DNA from: Paraburkholderia kururiensis
Lineage (GTDB): Bacteria > Pseudomonadota > Gammaproteobacteria > Burkholderiales > Burkholderiaceae
Length of the DNA: 64,000 nucleotides
Direction: 5' to 3'
NCBI RefSeq assembly: GCF_034424375.1
Contig: NZ_CP139965.1
Span: 4,588,001-4,652,000, forward strand
Under the pieces are notes generated by a model, which did not search any database, was not told where the DNA came from, and saw nothing but the letters and a program-made list of their open reading frames with translations. The position numbers and the translations under genes are program-made. Below, in pieces: positions 43,502 through 51,966 of this stretch (positions are counted from its first letter, which is position 1; every line of letters starts with the position of its first letter).

Positions 43502-43532
43502 AACGCCACGCTTTGCCGTGGCGTTTTGTTTT
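43502..43532 (+). terminator. Intrinsic terminator after metQ-like gene
   Basis: AACGCCACG (43502-43510) pairs with CGTGGCGTT (43517-43525), with TTTTGTTTT on the 3' side. It lies 29 bases after the stop. Confidence 0.75.
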
Positions 43533-43720
43533 GCCGTGCCGTTTCGCTGCTTCGTCGCTTTGGTGCGGATATGCGAGCGCCTCGCCATCCTCACGCGCCC
43601 CTTGCATACCGCTTCGGCCCGACACTGCTAGCATGTCGCGCGACGCAGCCCGAAGCGATGTGCGCGAGGCGATACGCCCCAAGCGCCGCACCTTTCGAAC
43701 GTGACCGCATCCCGACCGAC

Positions 43721-44944
43721 ATGGACGACCGCATGCCCTCCGTTTCCCGCCCCGCCGCGCCCACACGGCCGTCCGTATTCGAGATCTTCGCGATCTTCCT
43801 TCGGCTCGGGCTCACGTGTTTCGGTGGACCGATCGCGCATCTCGGCTTCTTTCGCGAGGAATTCGTGCGCCGCCGTGCGTGGCTCACGGACGCTGCGTTC
43901 GCCGACATCGTTGCGCTCTGCCAGTTCATGCCGGGACCGTCGAGCAGCCAGGTGGGCATCGCGCTCGGGCTGCGCCAGGGCGGCATCGCAGGCGCGATCG
44001 CCGCGTGGACTGGCTTCACGCTGCCGTCCGCGGCGCTGCTCTGCGCGTTCGGGCTTCTCGTCGGCCGACACGGTGCGACGGCGCAAGCCGGCTGGCTGCA
44101 CGGGCTGAGCCTCGTCGCCGTCGCCGTGGTGGCGCAGGCGCTGTGGGGCATGCTGCGCACGCTCGCGCCCGACCGTCCGCGCGTGGCGATTGCCGTCGTA
44201 TCCACGGCCATCATGCTGGCGTTCGCAACGCCGCTCGCGCAACTCGCGGTGCTCGTACTGGGCGCGCTGGCGGGCTGGCTGCTGCGTGGCCGTTTGCCGG
44301 CGATGGGCGGCCACAGCGAAGCGATCGGCGCCGGTGGGCGCGTGCACGCCGTGCTGATGATCGGACTCTTCGTCCTGCTGCTGCTCGGGCTGCCTGCGCT
44401 CGCCACCGTCTCCGGCAACTATCCGCTGCATCTGTTTGCGAGCTTTTTCCGCGTCGGCTCGCTGGTGTTCGGCGGCGGTCACGTCGTGTTGCCGTTGCTC
44501 GAACAGGTGGTGGTGCCGCCGCATTGGGTCACGCCGGAAGCGTTCATTGCCGGCTACGGCGCTGCGCAGGCCGTGCCCGGTCCGCTCTTCACGTTCGCGG
44601 CGTTTCTCGGTGCGGTATCGAACCAGCAGCCTGCGGGCGTGGTGGGCGCCACCATTGCGGTGGTCGCCATTTTTCTGCCGTCGTTTCTGCTTGTGATCGG
44701 CGTGATGCCTTTGTGGGAGCGGTTGCGGGCCCTCGCTGCGTGCCGCTACGCGCTGATGGGCGTGAACGCCGCCGTGGTGGGACTCCTCGCCGCGGCGTTC
44801 TATTCGCCGCTCTGCGTGAATGCGCTGCGCGGGCCGGCGGACATCGCATTCGCACTCGTGGCGCTTGCGCTACTGATGGCGGCCCGCTTGCCACCCTGGC
44901 TCGTGGTCGCGATCTCCGCGCTCGCGGGGTATCTGTTCTTTTGA
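43721..44944 (+). CDS. chrA: Chromate transporter (CHR family, two-domain)
   Basis: Inner-membrane exporter of chromate, 407 residues with two homologous halves. The N-half has GLTCFGGPIAHLGFFREEFVRRR and LCQFMPGPSSSQVGIALG. The C-half has FRVGSLVFGGGHVVLPLLEQVVVPP and YGAAQAVPGPLFTFAAFLG, the hallmarks of long-chain CHR transporters. The start is ATG 43721; open frame continues upstream but would cross the terminator. No chrB regulator is adjacent. The true substrate could be another anion such as sulfate. Confidence 0.88.
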   Translation: MDDRMPSVSRPAAPTRPSVFEIFAIFLRLGLTCFGGPIAHLGFFREEFVRRRAWLTDAAFADIVALCQFMPGPSSSQVGIALGLRQGGIAGAIAAWTGFTLPSAALLCAFGLLVGRHGATAQAGWLHGLSLVAVAVVAQALWGMLRTLAPDRPRVAIAVVSTAIMLAFATPLAQLAVLVLGALAGWLLRGRLPAMGGHSEAIGAGGRVHAVLMIGLFVLLLLGLPALATVSGNYPLHLFASFFRVGSLVFGGGHVVLPLLEQVVVPPHWVTPEAFIAGYGAAQAVPGPLFTFAAFLGAVSNQQPAGVVGATIAVVAIFLPSFLLVIGVMPLWERLRALAACRYALMGVNAAVVGLLAAAFYSPLCVNALRGPADIAFALVALALLMAARLPPWLVVAISALAGYLFF

Positions 44945-44997
44945 ATCGAGTCCAGGCGCGTACCGATTGCGCCTGGTTCGTGCTCAATTCGCGCACC

Positions 44998-45927
44998 TCA
45001 CGACAGCGTGAGTTCCCACCGTTCGATGGTGAGCGGATGCCCGAAGCGGTGTGCCTCCTTGCTGCCCGCGCAGTGAAAGCCCATGCGCGCCGCGAGCCGT
45101 CGCGCGTCTTCCATCACCGTGGCGAGCGAGAGCGAGAGCACACCGTAGCTCGCGTTCTTTGCGAAACGCACGCATTCCTCCAGGAGCTGCGCGCCGATGC
45201 CAAGGCGCTGCATGTCGGGCTCCATGTAAAACATGCGCACGCGCGCGGTGTCCTGCGAGCGCGCGGCAACGAGCGCGGAGCCCACCGTCATGCCGTCTTG
45301 TTCGGCGATCCAGCATGCCTCGCGCTGCGCGTCGTGCGACTCGGCGAACCCGGCCACGGTGCGGGCGAGCAGCGCCTCGAAGCGTGCATCCCAGCCATGC
45401 GCAGCCGCCATGAGTTGCGCCTGACGATGCACGAGCCAGCTCGCCTCACCCGTCGTCGGCGCGCGCAGTTTCACGAGACCCCGCTGCGGCCGGTCGTCGA
45501 GCAGCCGTTCGATCAGCTTCATCGCGCCGATCAACTGCTGCTGCGACGCCTGCGGCAGGCGCGTCAGCACCGCGCGCACTTCGGCCACGGCCGCCTTCTC
45601 GAGCGGTTCGTACTCGGCGCGGCCCTGCTCCGTGAGCGAGAGCAGCGACTGACGCGCATCGAATTCGGACGGCCGGCGCGTCAGCAGATTGCGCCGCTCG
45701 AAACTCGTGAGGATGCGGCTCAGGTAACCGGTATCGAGCCCCAGATTGCGGGCGAGCGCCGCCGCCGTGTTCGCGCGGCCGCGCGACAGCTCGTTGAGAA
45801 CGCGCACCTCCGTCAGCGAAAAGGCGCTCTTTTGCAGATGCTCGTGGAGTGCGCCGATGTGGCGCGTATAAAAACGATTGAAGTGGCGGACGGCCTCCGC
45901 GCGCCTCAACGTATCAGATTCAGTCAA
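44998..45927 (-). CDS. MarR regulator fused to GNAT acetyltransferase
   Basis: A bifunctional 309-residue protein. Residues about 5-140 are a MarR winged helix (AFSLTEVRVLNELSRG ... NLGLDTGYLSRILTSFERRNLL). Residues about 155-305 are a GNAT acetyltransferase, with the acetyl-CoA loop in QRLGIGAQLLEECVRFA. I set the start at TTG 45927 because GGGGAGGAGGAG directly precedes it; a longer TTG start at 45969 lacks such a site. The target is unknown. The gene is convergent with chrA. Confidence 0.86.
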   Translation of the reverse strand: MTESDTLRRAEAVRHFNRFYTRHIGALHEHLQKSAFSLTEVRVLNELSRGRANTAAALARNLGLDTGYLSRILTSFERRNLLTRRPSEFDARQSLLSLTEQGRAEYEPLEKAAVAEVRAVLTRLPQASQQQLIGAMKLIERLLDDRPQRGLVKLRAPTTGEASWLVHRQAQLMAAAHGWDARFEALLARTVAGFAESHDAQREACWIAEQDGMTVGSALVAARSQDTARVRMFYMEPDMQRLGIGAQLLEECVRFAKNASYGVLSLSLATVMEDARRLAARMGFHCAGSKEAHRFGHPLTIERWELTLS

Positions 45928-46037
45928 CTCCTCCTCCCCGTGTTTTTCGTCTTTGCCTGTGATGCACAACTATAGGGTTCGCCTCTCGATATGGGAACGG
46001 GCCGCGTGCGCAGCATGCAAGGTTTTGAGTGGTGAAG

Positions 46038-46072
46038 TGGTATTAAAGCGGTATGCCGAAAACGCGATACCA
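46038..46072. repeat. TGGTAT inverted repeat upstream of the GlcNAc operon
   Basis: TGGTATTA (46038-46045) and ATACCA (46067-46072) form an inverted repeat with GCGGTAT between them. TGGTATTA recurs at 46195-46202 inside the operon promoter. This may be an operator pair for the GntR-family regulator. The rest of the 45928-46266 gap shows nothing else. Confidence 0.35.
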
Positions 46073-46189
46073 AGGCGTCGCCAGGGTAAATCCCGATGCC
46101 GCCGAACTGCCGGTTCCCGCCGGTGAAAATCGCAGAAAGGCCCGTCAAATAAGGCTCGATTGAAGATCGGCACGCCGGGATCCAGTTCG

Positions 46190-46217
46190 TTGACTGGTAT
46201 TATTGTGGTTATATAAT
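46190..46217 (+). promoter_or_regulatory. Promoter of the nag operon
   Basis: TTGACT (46190-46195), a 16-base spacer and a perfect TATAAT (46212-46217), 50 bases before the GntR-family gene. The spacer contains TGGTATTA, a likely operator half-site. Autoregulation by the first gene product is inferred. Confidence 0.65.
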
Positions 46218-46266
46218 GGGCTCAGCCTGAAAGACCCTCCCAACCGTTCTCCCCGCCCGAGCCCTC

Positions 46267-47001
46267 ATGGAAACCCGCTGGTCCGCGTTGCTGCCCGATG
46301 CGCGCAACGTCACACCGTTGTACCTGCAACTGGCGCGCAATCTGGCGACGGCGATCCAGTGCGGCGTCTGGTCCGCAGGCGAGGCGCTGCCTTCCGAACG
46401 TACGCTCTGCGATGCCATCGGCGTGTCGCGCATCACTGCACGCAAGGCGATTGCGTTGCTCGTGGAGCAAGGTCTGATTCGCCGTGCGCGCGGTGCCGGC
46501 AGTTTCATCACGCCGCGTGTGGAAGATCCGCTTTCGCGCCTCACGGGCTTCACGAAGAAGATGCAGCAGCGCGGCTTCACGCCCGATTCCATATGGCTCG
46601 AGCGCGACGTTCGTGCCGCCACGCGCGACGAGATCGTGCACCTCGGCTTGTCGCCGGGTGCGTCGGTGGCGAACCTGCGGCGCCTGCGCCGCGCGGACGG
46701 CATCGTAATGGCCGTCGAGCATTCGGCGTTGCCGGTCTCGATCGTGCCCGACCCGCACGCGATCGGCGTGTCGCTCTACAGCCACCTCGAGGAACGCGGC
46801 GTGCCCGTGGTCCGCGCGCTGCAGCACTTTCGCGCGGTGAACGCCACGAGCGAGATTGCCGCGCTGATGGAGATCGAGCCGCGCTCGGCGCTGCTCGTCA
46901 TCAAGCGCGTCGGCTTTAGCGCGGACCAGCGGGCAATCGAACTCACGGACACGTATTGCCGCGACGGTTACTACGATTTCGTGGCGGAGCTGCTGCAGTA
47001 G
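46267..47001 (+). CDS. GntR/HutC-family regulator of GlcNAc genes
   Basis: A 244-residue regulator. The winged helix (about 15-85: PLYLQLARNLATAIQCGVW ... LPSERTLCDAIGVSRITARKAIALLVEQGLIRRARGAGSFI) is followed by a UTRA ligand domain. NagR/DasR-type members of this family sense GlcN6P or GlcNAc6P. As first gene of the nag operon it most likely represses it and itself. The ligand is inferred from context. Confidence 0.88.
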   Translation: METRWSALLPDARNVTPLYLQLARNLATAIQCGVWSAGEALPSERTLCDAIGVSRITARKAIALLVEQGLIRRARGAGSFITPRVEDPLSRLTGFTKKMQQRGFTPDSIWLERDVRAATRDEIVHLGLSPGASVANLRRLRRADGIVMAVEHSALPVSIVPDPHAIGVSLYSHLEERGVPVVRALQHFRAVNATSEIAALMEIEPRSALLVIKRVGFSADQRAIELTDTYCRDGYYDFVAELLQ

Positions 47002-47089
47002 CGGGAACACGAACAGCGCCACGCGAATCAGTCATGAACGTATCGCACGTATCACTCAGGAATCACCCGAAGCATCACCAGGAACACAC

Positions 47090-48190
47090 ATGCTGACCGG
47101 AAACATACTGACCCCCGACGGCTGGATTCACGGCACGCTCGAAACCGCAAATGGCCGCATCACGTCGCTTGCCGGCGAGCGCGTCGACCCGGCGACCAAC
47201 GACGCCCCCTACATCCTGCCCGGCTTCATCGACCTGCACGTGCACGGCGGCGGCGCCGACGTGATGGAAGCCGGCAACGCCATCGAAACCATTGCGCGCA
47301 CCCACGCCAAATACGGCACGACGAGCCTGCTCGCCACCACGATGACAGCCCCGCGCGAGGAACTGATGAACGTCGTGGCCGGGCTCGGCAGCGTGGCGCG
47401 CAGCCGCACGCCGGGCGGCGCGCGCGTGCTCGGCGTGCACCTGGAAGGGCCGTACATCAACCCGGGCAAGCTCGGCGCGCAGCCGGACGCCGCGGTATCT
47501 GCCGTGCTCGACGAAGTGCTCAGGTACCTCTCCATCGCGCCTATCCGCGTGGTGACGGTGGCGCCCGAAATCGCGGGCCACATCGAGATCATTTCGGAGA
47601 TGGCGGCGCGCGGCGTGCGCGTGCAACTCGGTCACTCGCTCGCCACCTACGACGACGCCGTGACCGCGCTCAAGCACGGCGCGCGCGGCTTCACGCACCT
47701 CTTCAACGCGATGTCGCCGATGCATCACCGCAATCCCGGCCTCGTGGGCGCAGCGCTTGCGCACGCCGAATACGCGGAGATCATTCCCGACCTGCTGCAC
47801 GTGCACCCTGGCGCGATCCGCGCGGCGTTGCGCGCCATCCCGCGCCTCTACGTGGTGACGGACAGCACCTCGGCCACCGGCATGCCCGACGGCGAGTACC
47901 GGCTCGGCAGCCAGCACGTCACCAAGTGCCTCGGCGGCGTGCGTCTTGCCGACGGCACGCTCGCCGGCAGCACGCTCACCATGGACGTCGCGCTGCGCAA
48001 TCTCGTTTCGCTCGGCCTGCCGATCGAGGACGTTTCGAACCGCATGTCGCGCTACGCCGCCGACTACCTCGGCATCGAAGATCGCGGCCGCCTTGCGCGC
48101 GGCGCGTGGGCCGACATCGTCGTATTCGACCGCGCGTTGGCGCTGACGGCGACCTACGTCGAAGGAGAAGCGATTGTCGAATATGCTTAA
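47090..48190 (+). CDS. nagA: N-acetylglucosamine-6-phosphate deacetylase NagA
   Basis: Removes acetate from GlcNAc-6-P to give GlcN-6-P. The 366-residue amidohydrolase has the metal site FIDLHVHGGGADVMEAG, the LEGPYINPGKLGA motif, VQLGHSLATYDDA and FTHLFNAMSPMHHRNPGLVG, with the catalytic aspartate region VVTDSTSATGMPDG. Its 3' end overlaps the start of the next gene by 17 bases. Confidence 0.96.
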   Translation: MLTGNILTPDGWIHGTLETANGRITSLAGERVDPATNDAPYILPGFIDLHVHGGGADVMEAGNAIETIARTHAKYGTTSLLATTMTAPREELMNVVAGLGSVARSRTPGGARVLGVHLEGPYINPGKLGAQPDAAVSAVLDEVLRYLSIAPIRVVTVAPEIAGHIEIISEMAARGVRVQLGHSLATYDDAVTALKHGARGFTHLFNAMSPMHHRNPGLVGAALAHAEYAEIIPDLLHVHPGAIRAALRAIPRLYVVTDSTSATGMPDGEYRLGSQHVTKCLGGVRLADGTLAGSTLTMDVALRNLVSLGLPIEDVSNRMSRYAADYLGIEDRGRLARGAWADIVVFDRALALTATYVEGEAIVEYA

Positions 48191-49199
48191 AGAGGCGCTC
48201 GCGTCGGCAGACGCGGTGGCCGCGCAACTCGCCGACACCTCGCGCATCGAGGCCCTGGCGGCGAGGCTCGAAGGCAAGCCGCGCCACGTGGCACTCACCG
48301 TGGCGCGCGGCAGCTCGGACCACGCGGCGAGCTACTTCGCGAGCCTCACGATGAGCCGCATCGGTGTGCCGGTGGCGTCGCTGCCCATGTCGATCGCCAC
48401 GCTTCAGCAAGCGCCGCTGCGCGTGCGCGACGCCTTCGCGCTGGCGTTCTCGCAGTCGGGCAAGAGCCCCGATCTGGTGGGCACGATGACGGCGCTGCGC
48501 GCCGCGGGCGCGTTGACCGTGGCGGCTGTGAACGTGTCCGGTTCGCCGCTGGCCGAGGCTTGCGAATACGACTTGCCGCTGCTCGCGGGGCCCGAGCTGA
48601 GCGTGGCCGCGACGAAGAGCTATATCGCGATGCTTTCGCTTTCGGCCCAGCTCGTCGCGCACTGGCAGCGCGACGCAGCGCTCGTGGCCGCGCTGCGCTC
48701 GCTGCCCGACGTGCTTTCGCGCGCGGGCACGCTGGACTGGTCGAAGGCGGTGGACGAACTGCGCGACGTCTCGCAGATGATCGTGATCGGTCGCGGTACG
48801 GGCCTTGCCATCGCGCAGGAAGCGGCGCTCAAGCTCAAGGAGACGTCGGGCATTCAGGCCGAGGCATTTTCGAGCGCCGAAGTACGGCACGGTCCGATGG
48901 AGATCATCGACCGCGACTATCCGCTGCTCGTGTTCGCGCCGCGCGGCCCCGAGCAGGCCGGGCTCGTGCAGCTCGCACGCGACATGCGTTCGCGCGGCGC
49001 GCGCGTGCTGCTTGCGGCGCCCGCCGATGCGGCCGACATCGCCGACGTGACCCTGCCGCTCGAACCGGCCGCGGATGCCGCACTGGACCCGATCCCCGCC
49101 ATTCTTTCCTTCTATGTGATGGCCGCCGGCCTCGCCGCCGCGCGCGGGCGCAATCCCGATACGCCGCGCCATCTGCATAAAGTCACCGAAACACATTAA
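48174..49199 (+). CDS. SIS-domain glucosamine-6-phosphate deaminase (NagB-II type)
   Basis: A 341-residue protein with two SIS domains resembling the isomerase half of GlmS and no glutaminase domain: VARGSSDHAASYFASL, FSQSGKSPDLVGTMTALRAAGA, SVAATKSYIAML, GRGTGLAIAQEAALKLKETSGIQAEAFSSAEVRHGP. In operons with nagA and nagE such proteins (NagB-II) replace NagB and convert GlcN-6-P to fructose-6-P and ammonia. The start is TTG 48174 by the AAGGAG 6 bases upstream (48162-48167), inside nagA; ATG 48183 is an alternative. Confidence 0.88.
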   Translation: MSNMLKEALASADAVAAQLADTSRIEALAARLEGKPRHVALTVARGSSDHAASYFASLTMSRIGVPVASLPMSIATLQQAPLRVRDAFALAFSQSGKSPDLVGTMTALRAAGALTVAAVNVSGSPLAEACEYDLPLLAGPELSVAATKSYIAMLSLSAQLVAHWQRDAALVAALRSLPDVLSRAGTLDWSKAVDELRDVSQMIVIGRGTGLAIAQEAALKLKETSGIQAEAFSSAEVRHGPMEIIDRDYPLLVFAPRGPEQAGLVQLARDMRSRGARVLLAAPADAADIADVTLPLEPAADAALDPIPAILSFYVMAAGLAAARGRNPDTPRHLHKVTETH

Positions 49200-49211
49200 G
49201 CGAGAGTCCTG

Positions 49212-51839
49212 ATGGAACGTGTCGTGGAGTCGCATCTGATGAATCCTGCTCAAGGTCAGTTTGTTCTTCTGGCGCCGCTGACCGGCCCGGTCGTGGCGCT
49301 GGCCGATGTTCCCGACCCCGTGTTCGCCGAAGGCATGTTCGGCGACGGCATCGGCATCGATCCGCTCGACGGGCGGCTCGTCGCGCCGTGCGACGGCGTC
49401 GTGGCGCACCTCGCGCGCACCGGACACGCGCTCACCATTCGCACCACGCAGGGCGCAGAAGTGTTGCTGCACATCGGCATCGACACGGTCGCGCTGAATG
49501 GCGAGGGCTTTACGCCGAAGGTTGCGGAAGGCGCGAGCGTGCGCGCGGGCGACGTGCTCATCGAGTTCGATCAGGACTTCATCGCCCGCATGGCGCCGAG
49601 TCTCGTTTCCGTGGTGGCCATCGCGAATTCGGATGCGTTCGAAGTGGTAGACCGCGCGCGGCCAGGCGCGGCGAAGGCCGGCGTGAGCGCGCTGGTCGTG
49701 CTGCGTGCGCGGGGAGCGGGCGAGTCCGCATCGGCGAGTGCGGCGAGCGCGGTGACTCAGGCACAAACTGAATCGCACACCGAAGCATCTGCTTCCGCCG
49801 GCGAGGCGCGCCGCACTGTGACGCTCGCCCACGCGGGCGGCCTGCACGCGCGGCCTGCGGCTCGCGTGCGCGAAGCGGTGCGCGGTCTGGATGCGCGCGT
49901 GGAAGTGCACTTCGGCGCGCGCAAGGCACCGATCGAAAGTGTGGTCGGCTTGTTGGCGCTCGGTGCAGGTGAGGGCGCCACGGTCGAACTCGTCGCGACA
50001 GGCCGAGATGCGGCGAAGGCCGTGGAGGCCGCGGCCAACGAGCTGCTGCGCGAGGCGCACGGCGAAGTCGAAGAGACGCGTGCGCGCGATACGTCGCCCG
50101 CGCCGCGTGAACTGCCGCACGAAGCCGCGTCGGCATTGCCGGCCAACACGCTTGCCGGCGTGTGCGCGTCGCCGGGTGTCGCGCTCGGCAAGCTCGTGCG
50201 CTGGGACAACGTCGAGGTGGAACCCGTCGAGCAGGCGGCCGGCACGCCCGCCGCCGAAAGCCGGTTGCTGGACAAGGCGCTCGCCGCCGTCGATGCCGAA
50301 CTCGACACCACCGTGCGCGCAGCCTCGCAGCGCGGCGCGGTGGGCGAAGCGGGTATCTTCGCAGTGCATCGCGTGCTGCTGGAAGATCCCACGCTGCTCG
50401 ACGCCGCGCGCGATCTCATCAGCCTCGGCAAGAGCGCGGGCTTCGCGTGGCGCGCAGCCATTCGCGCGCAGATCGCCGTGCTGGCCGACGTGAAGGACTC
50501 GTTGCTCGCCGAGCGTGCCGCCGATCTGCGCGACATCGAAAAGCGCGTGCTGCGCGCGCTGGGCGGCTCCAGCGCCGCGAGCCGAGCGTTGCCTGACGAG
50601 GCCGTGCTCGCCGCCGACGAGTTCACGCCGTCGGACCTCTCGTCGCTCGACCGCAGCCGCGTCTCGGCGCTCGTGATGGCTGGCGGCGGCGCAACTTCGC
50701 ACGCGGCCATCATCGCGCGGCAGACCGGTATTCCGGCGCTCGTCGCCGTGGGCAGTGCGCTGCATGCGATCGCCGAAGGCACGCAGGTCGTCGTGGACGC
50801 AAGCGCGGGGCGCCTCGAATATGCGCCGGGCGAACAGGAGATCGAACGTGCGCGGCGCGAGCGCGACCGGCTGGACGAACTGCGCGAAACGAACCGGCGC
50901 ATGTCGGGTGAGGCGGCAGCCACACGTGACGGCCGCGCAATCGAAGTGGCCGCGAACATCGCCACGCTCGACGACGCGAAAATCGCTGTCGAAAACGGTG
51001 CCCACGCGGTGGGCCTGCTGCGTACGGAACTGCTCTTCATTCATCGTCCGGCGGCGCCTACGGTGGACGAGCATCGGCAAAGCTATCAGGCCATTACGGA
51101 CGCGCTCGCGGGCCGCACCGCGATCATCCGGACGCTCGACGTGGGCGCCGACAAGGAAGTGGATTACCTGACGCTGCCGCCCGAACCGAACCCGGCGCTC
51201 GGCCTGCGCGGCATTCGCCTCGCCCAGGTGCGCCCGGACCTGCTCGATGATCAACTGCGCGGCCTGCTCGCCGTGCAGCCCGTGGGCGCGGTGCGCATCC
51301 TGCTGCCCATGGTGACGGACGCAGGCGAACTGGTGCGGCTGCGCGCGCGTATCGACGAACTTGCGCGCGAGCAGGGCCGCACGGATCGCATCGAAGTGGG
51401 CGTGATGATCGAGGTGCCCTCGGCGGCGCTGCTGGCCGATCAACTGGCGCGCCACGCGGACTTCCTCTCGATCGGCACCAACGATCTCACGCAATACACG
51501 CTCGCCATGGACCGTTGCCGGCCCGATCTCGCGGCACAGGCCGACGGGTTGCATCCGGCGGTGCTGCGTCTCATCGGCATCGCGGTTCAGGGCGCCGAAA
51601 AGCACGGCAAGTGGGTGGGCGTGTGCGGCGCGCTGGCGGGCGACCCGCTCGCCGTGCCGCTCCTCGTGGGCCTCGGCGTCACCGAGCTTTCGGTCGACCC
51701 GGTCAGTGTGCCGGCCATCAAGGCACGCGTGCGCAGTCTCGATTACCCGCTGTGCCGTCAGCGCGCCCAGGATGCGCTGGCGCTCGAATCGGCACAGGCC
51801 GTACGGGCAATGAGCCGCGAAGCCTGGCCGCTGGACTGA
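49212..51839 (+). CDS. PTS multiphosphoryl transfer protein IIA(Glc)-HPr-EI (NagF type)
   Basis: An 875-residue fusion that carries phosphate from PEP to the GlcNAc permease. The N-terminal IIA-Glc domain has phospho-histidine about H87 (EVLLHIGID); the HPr domain has about H212 (GGLHARPAARV); the enzyme I part has about H497 (GGATSHAAIIARQTG) and then GLLRTELLFIH, GVMIEVPSAALLADQ and LSIGTNDLTQYTLAMDR. Ala/Glu-rich linkers separate the domains. It supplies the IIA missing from NagE. ATG 49239 (MNPAQGQ) is an alternative start. Confidence 0.95.
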   Translation: MERVVESHLMNPAQGQFVLLAPLTGPVVALADVPDPVFAEGMFGDGIGIDPLDGRLVAPCDGVVAHLARTGHALTIRTTQGAEVLLHIGIDTVALNGEGFTPKVAEGASVRAGDVLIEFDQDFIARMAPSLVSVVAIANSDAFEVVDRARPGAAKAGVSALVVLRARGAGESASASAASAVTQAQTESHTEASASAGEARRTVTLAHAGGLHARPAARVREAVRGLDARVEVHFGARKAPIESVVGLLALGAGEGATVELVATGRDAAKAVEAAANELLREAHGEVEETRARDTSPAPRELPHEAASALPANTLAGVCASPGVALGKLVRWDNVEVEPVEQAAGTPAAESRLLDKALAAVDAELDTTVRAASQRGAVGEAGIFAVHRVLLEDPTLLDAARDLISLGKSAGFAWRAAIRAQIAVLADVKDSLLAERAADLRDIEKRVLRALGGSSAASRALPDEAVLAADEFTPSDLSSLDRSRVSALVMAGGGATSHAAIIARQTGIPALVAVGSALHAIAEGTQVVVDASAGRLEYAPGEQEIERARRERDRLDELRETNRRMSGEAAATRDGRAIEVAANIATLDDAKIAVENGAHAVGLLRTELLFIHRPAAPTVDEHRQSYQAITDALAGRTAIIRTLDVGADKEVDYLTLPPEPNPALGLRGIRLAQVRPDLLDDQLRGLLAVQPVGAVRILLPMVTDAGELVRLRARIDELAREQGRTDRIEVGVMIEVPSAALLADQLARHADFLSIGTNDLTQYTLAMDRCRPDLAAQADGLHPAVLRLIGIAVQGAEKHGKWVGVCGALAGDPLAVPLLVGLGVTELSVDPVSVPAIKARVRSLDYPLCRQRAQDALALESAQAVRAMSREAWPLD

Positions 51840-51966
51840 ACTTGCCGCTTTCGTGGCGCGGAGTTCTCGGCACGGATTCGCATCAAGCAACACACGACGT
51901 AACGCATCAAGCAGCGCATTCAATCCACATCAATTCCATGCGGGACAGGGACCAGGAGGTGACTCA

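Noticed and set aside
47976..51923. A 1315-codon open frame on the minus strand opposite the nag genes
   Set aside because: It is the antisense shadow of nagA, the SIS gene and the IIA-HPr-EI fusion. The translation is Arg/His-rich with no domain, as expected when GC-rich codons are read backwards.
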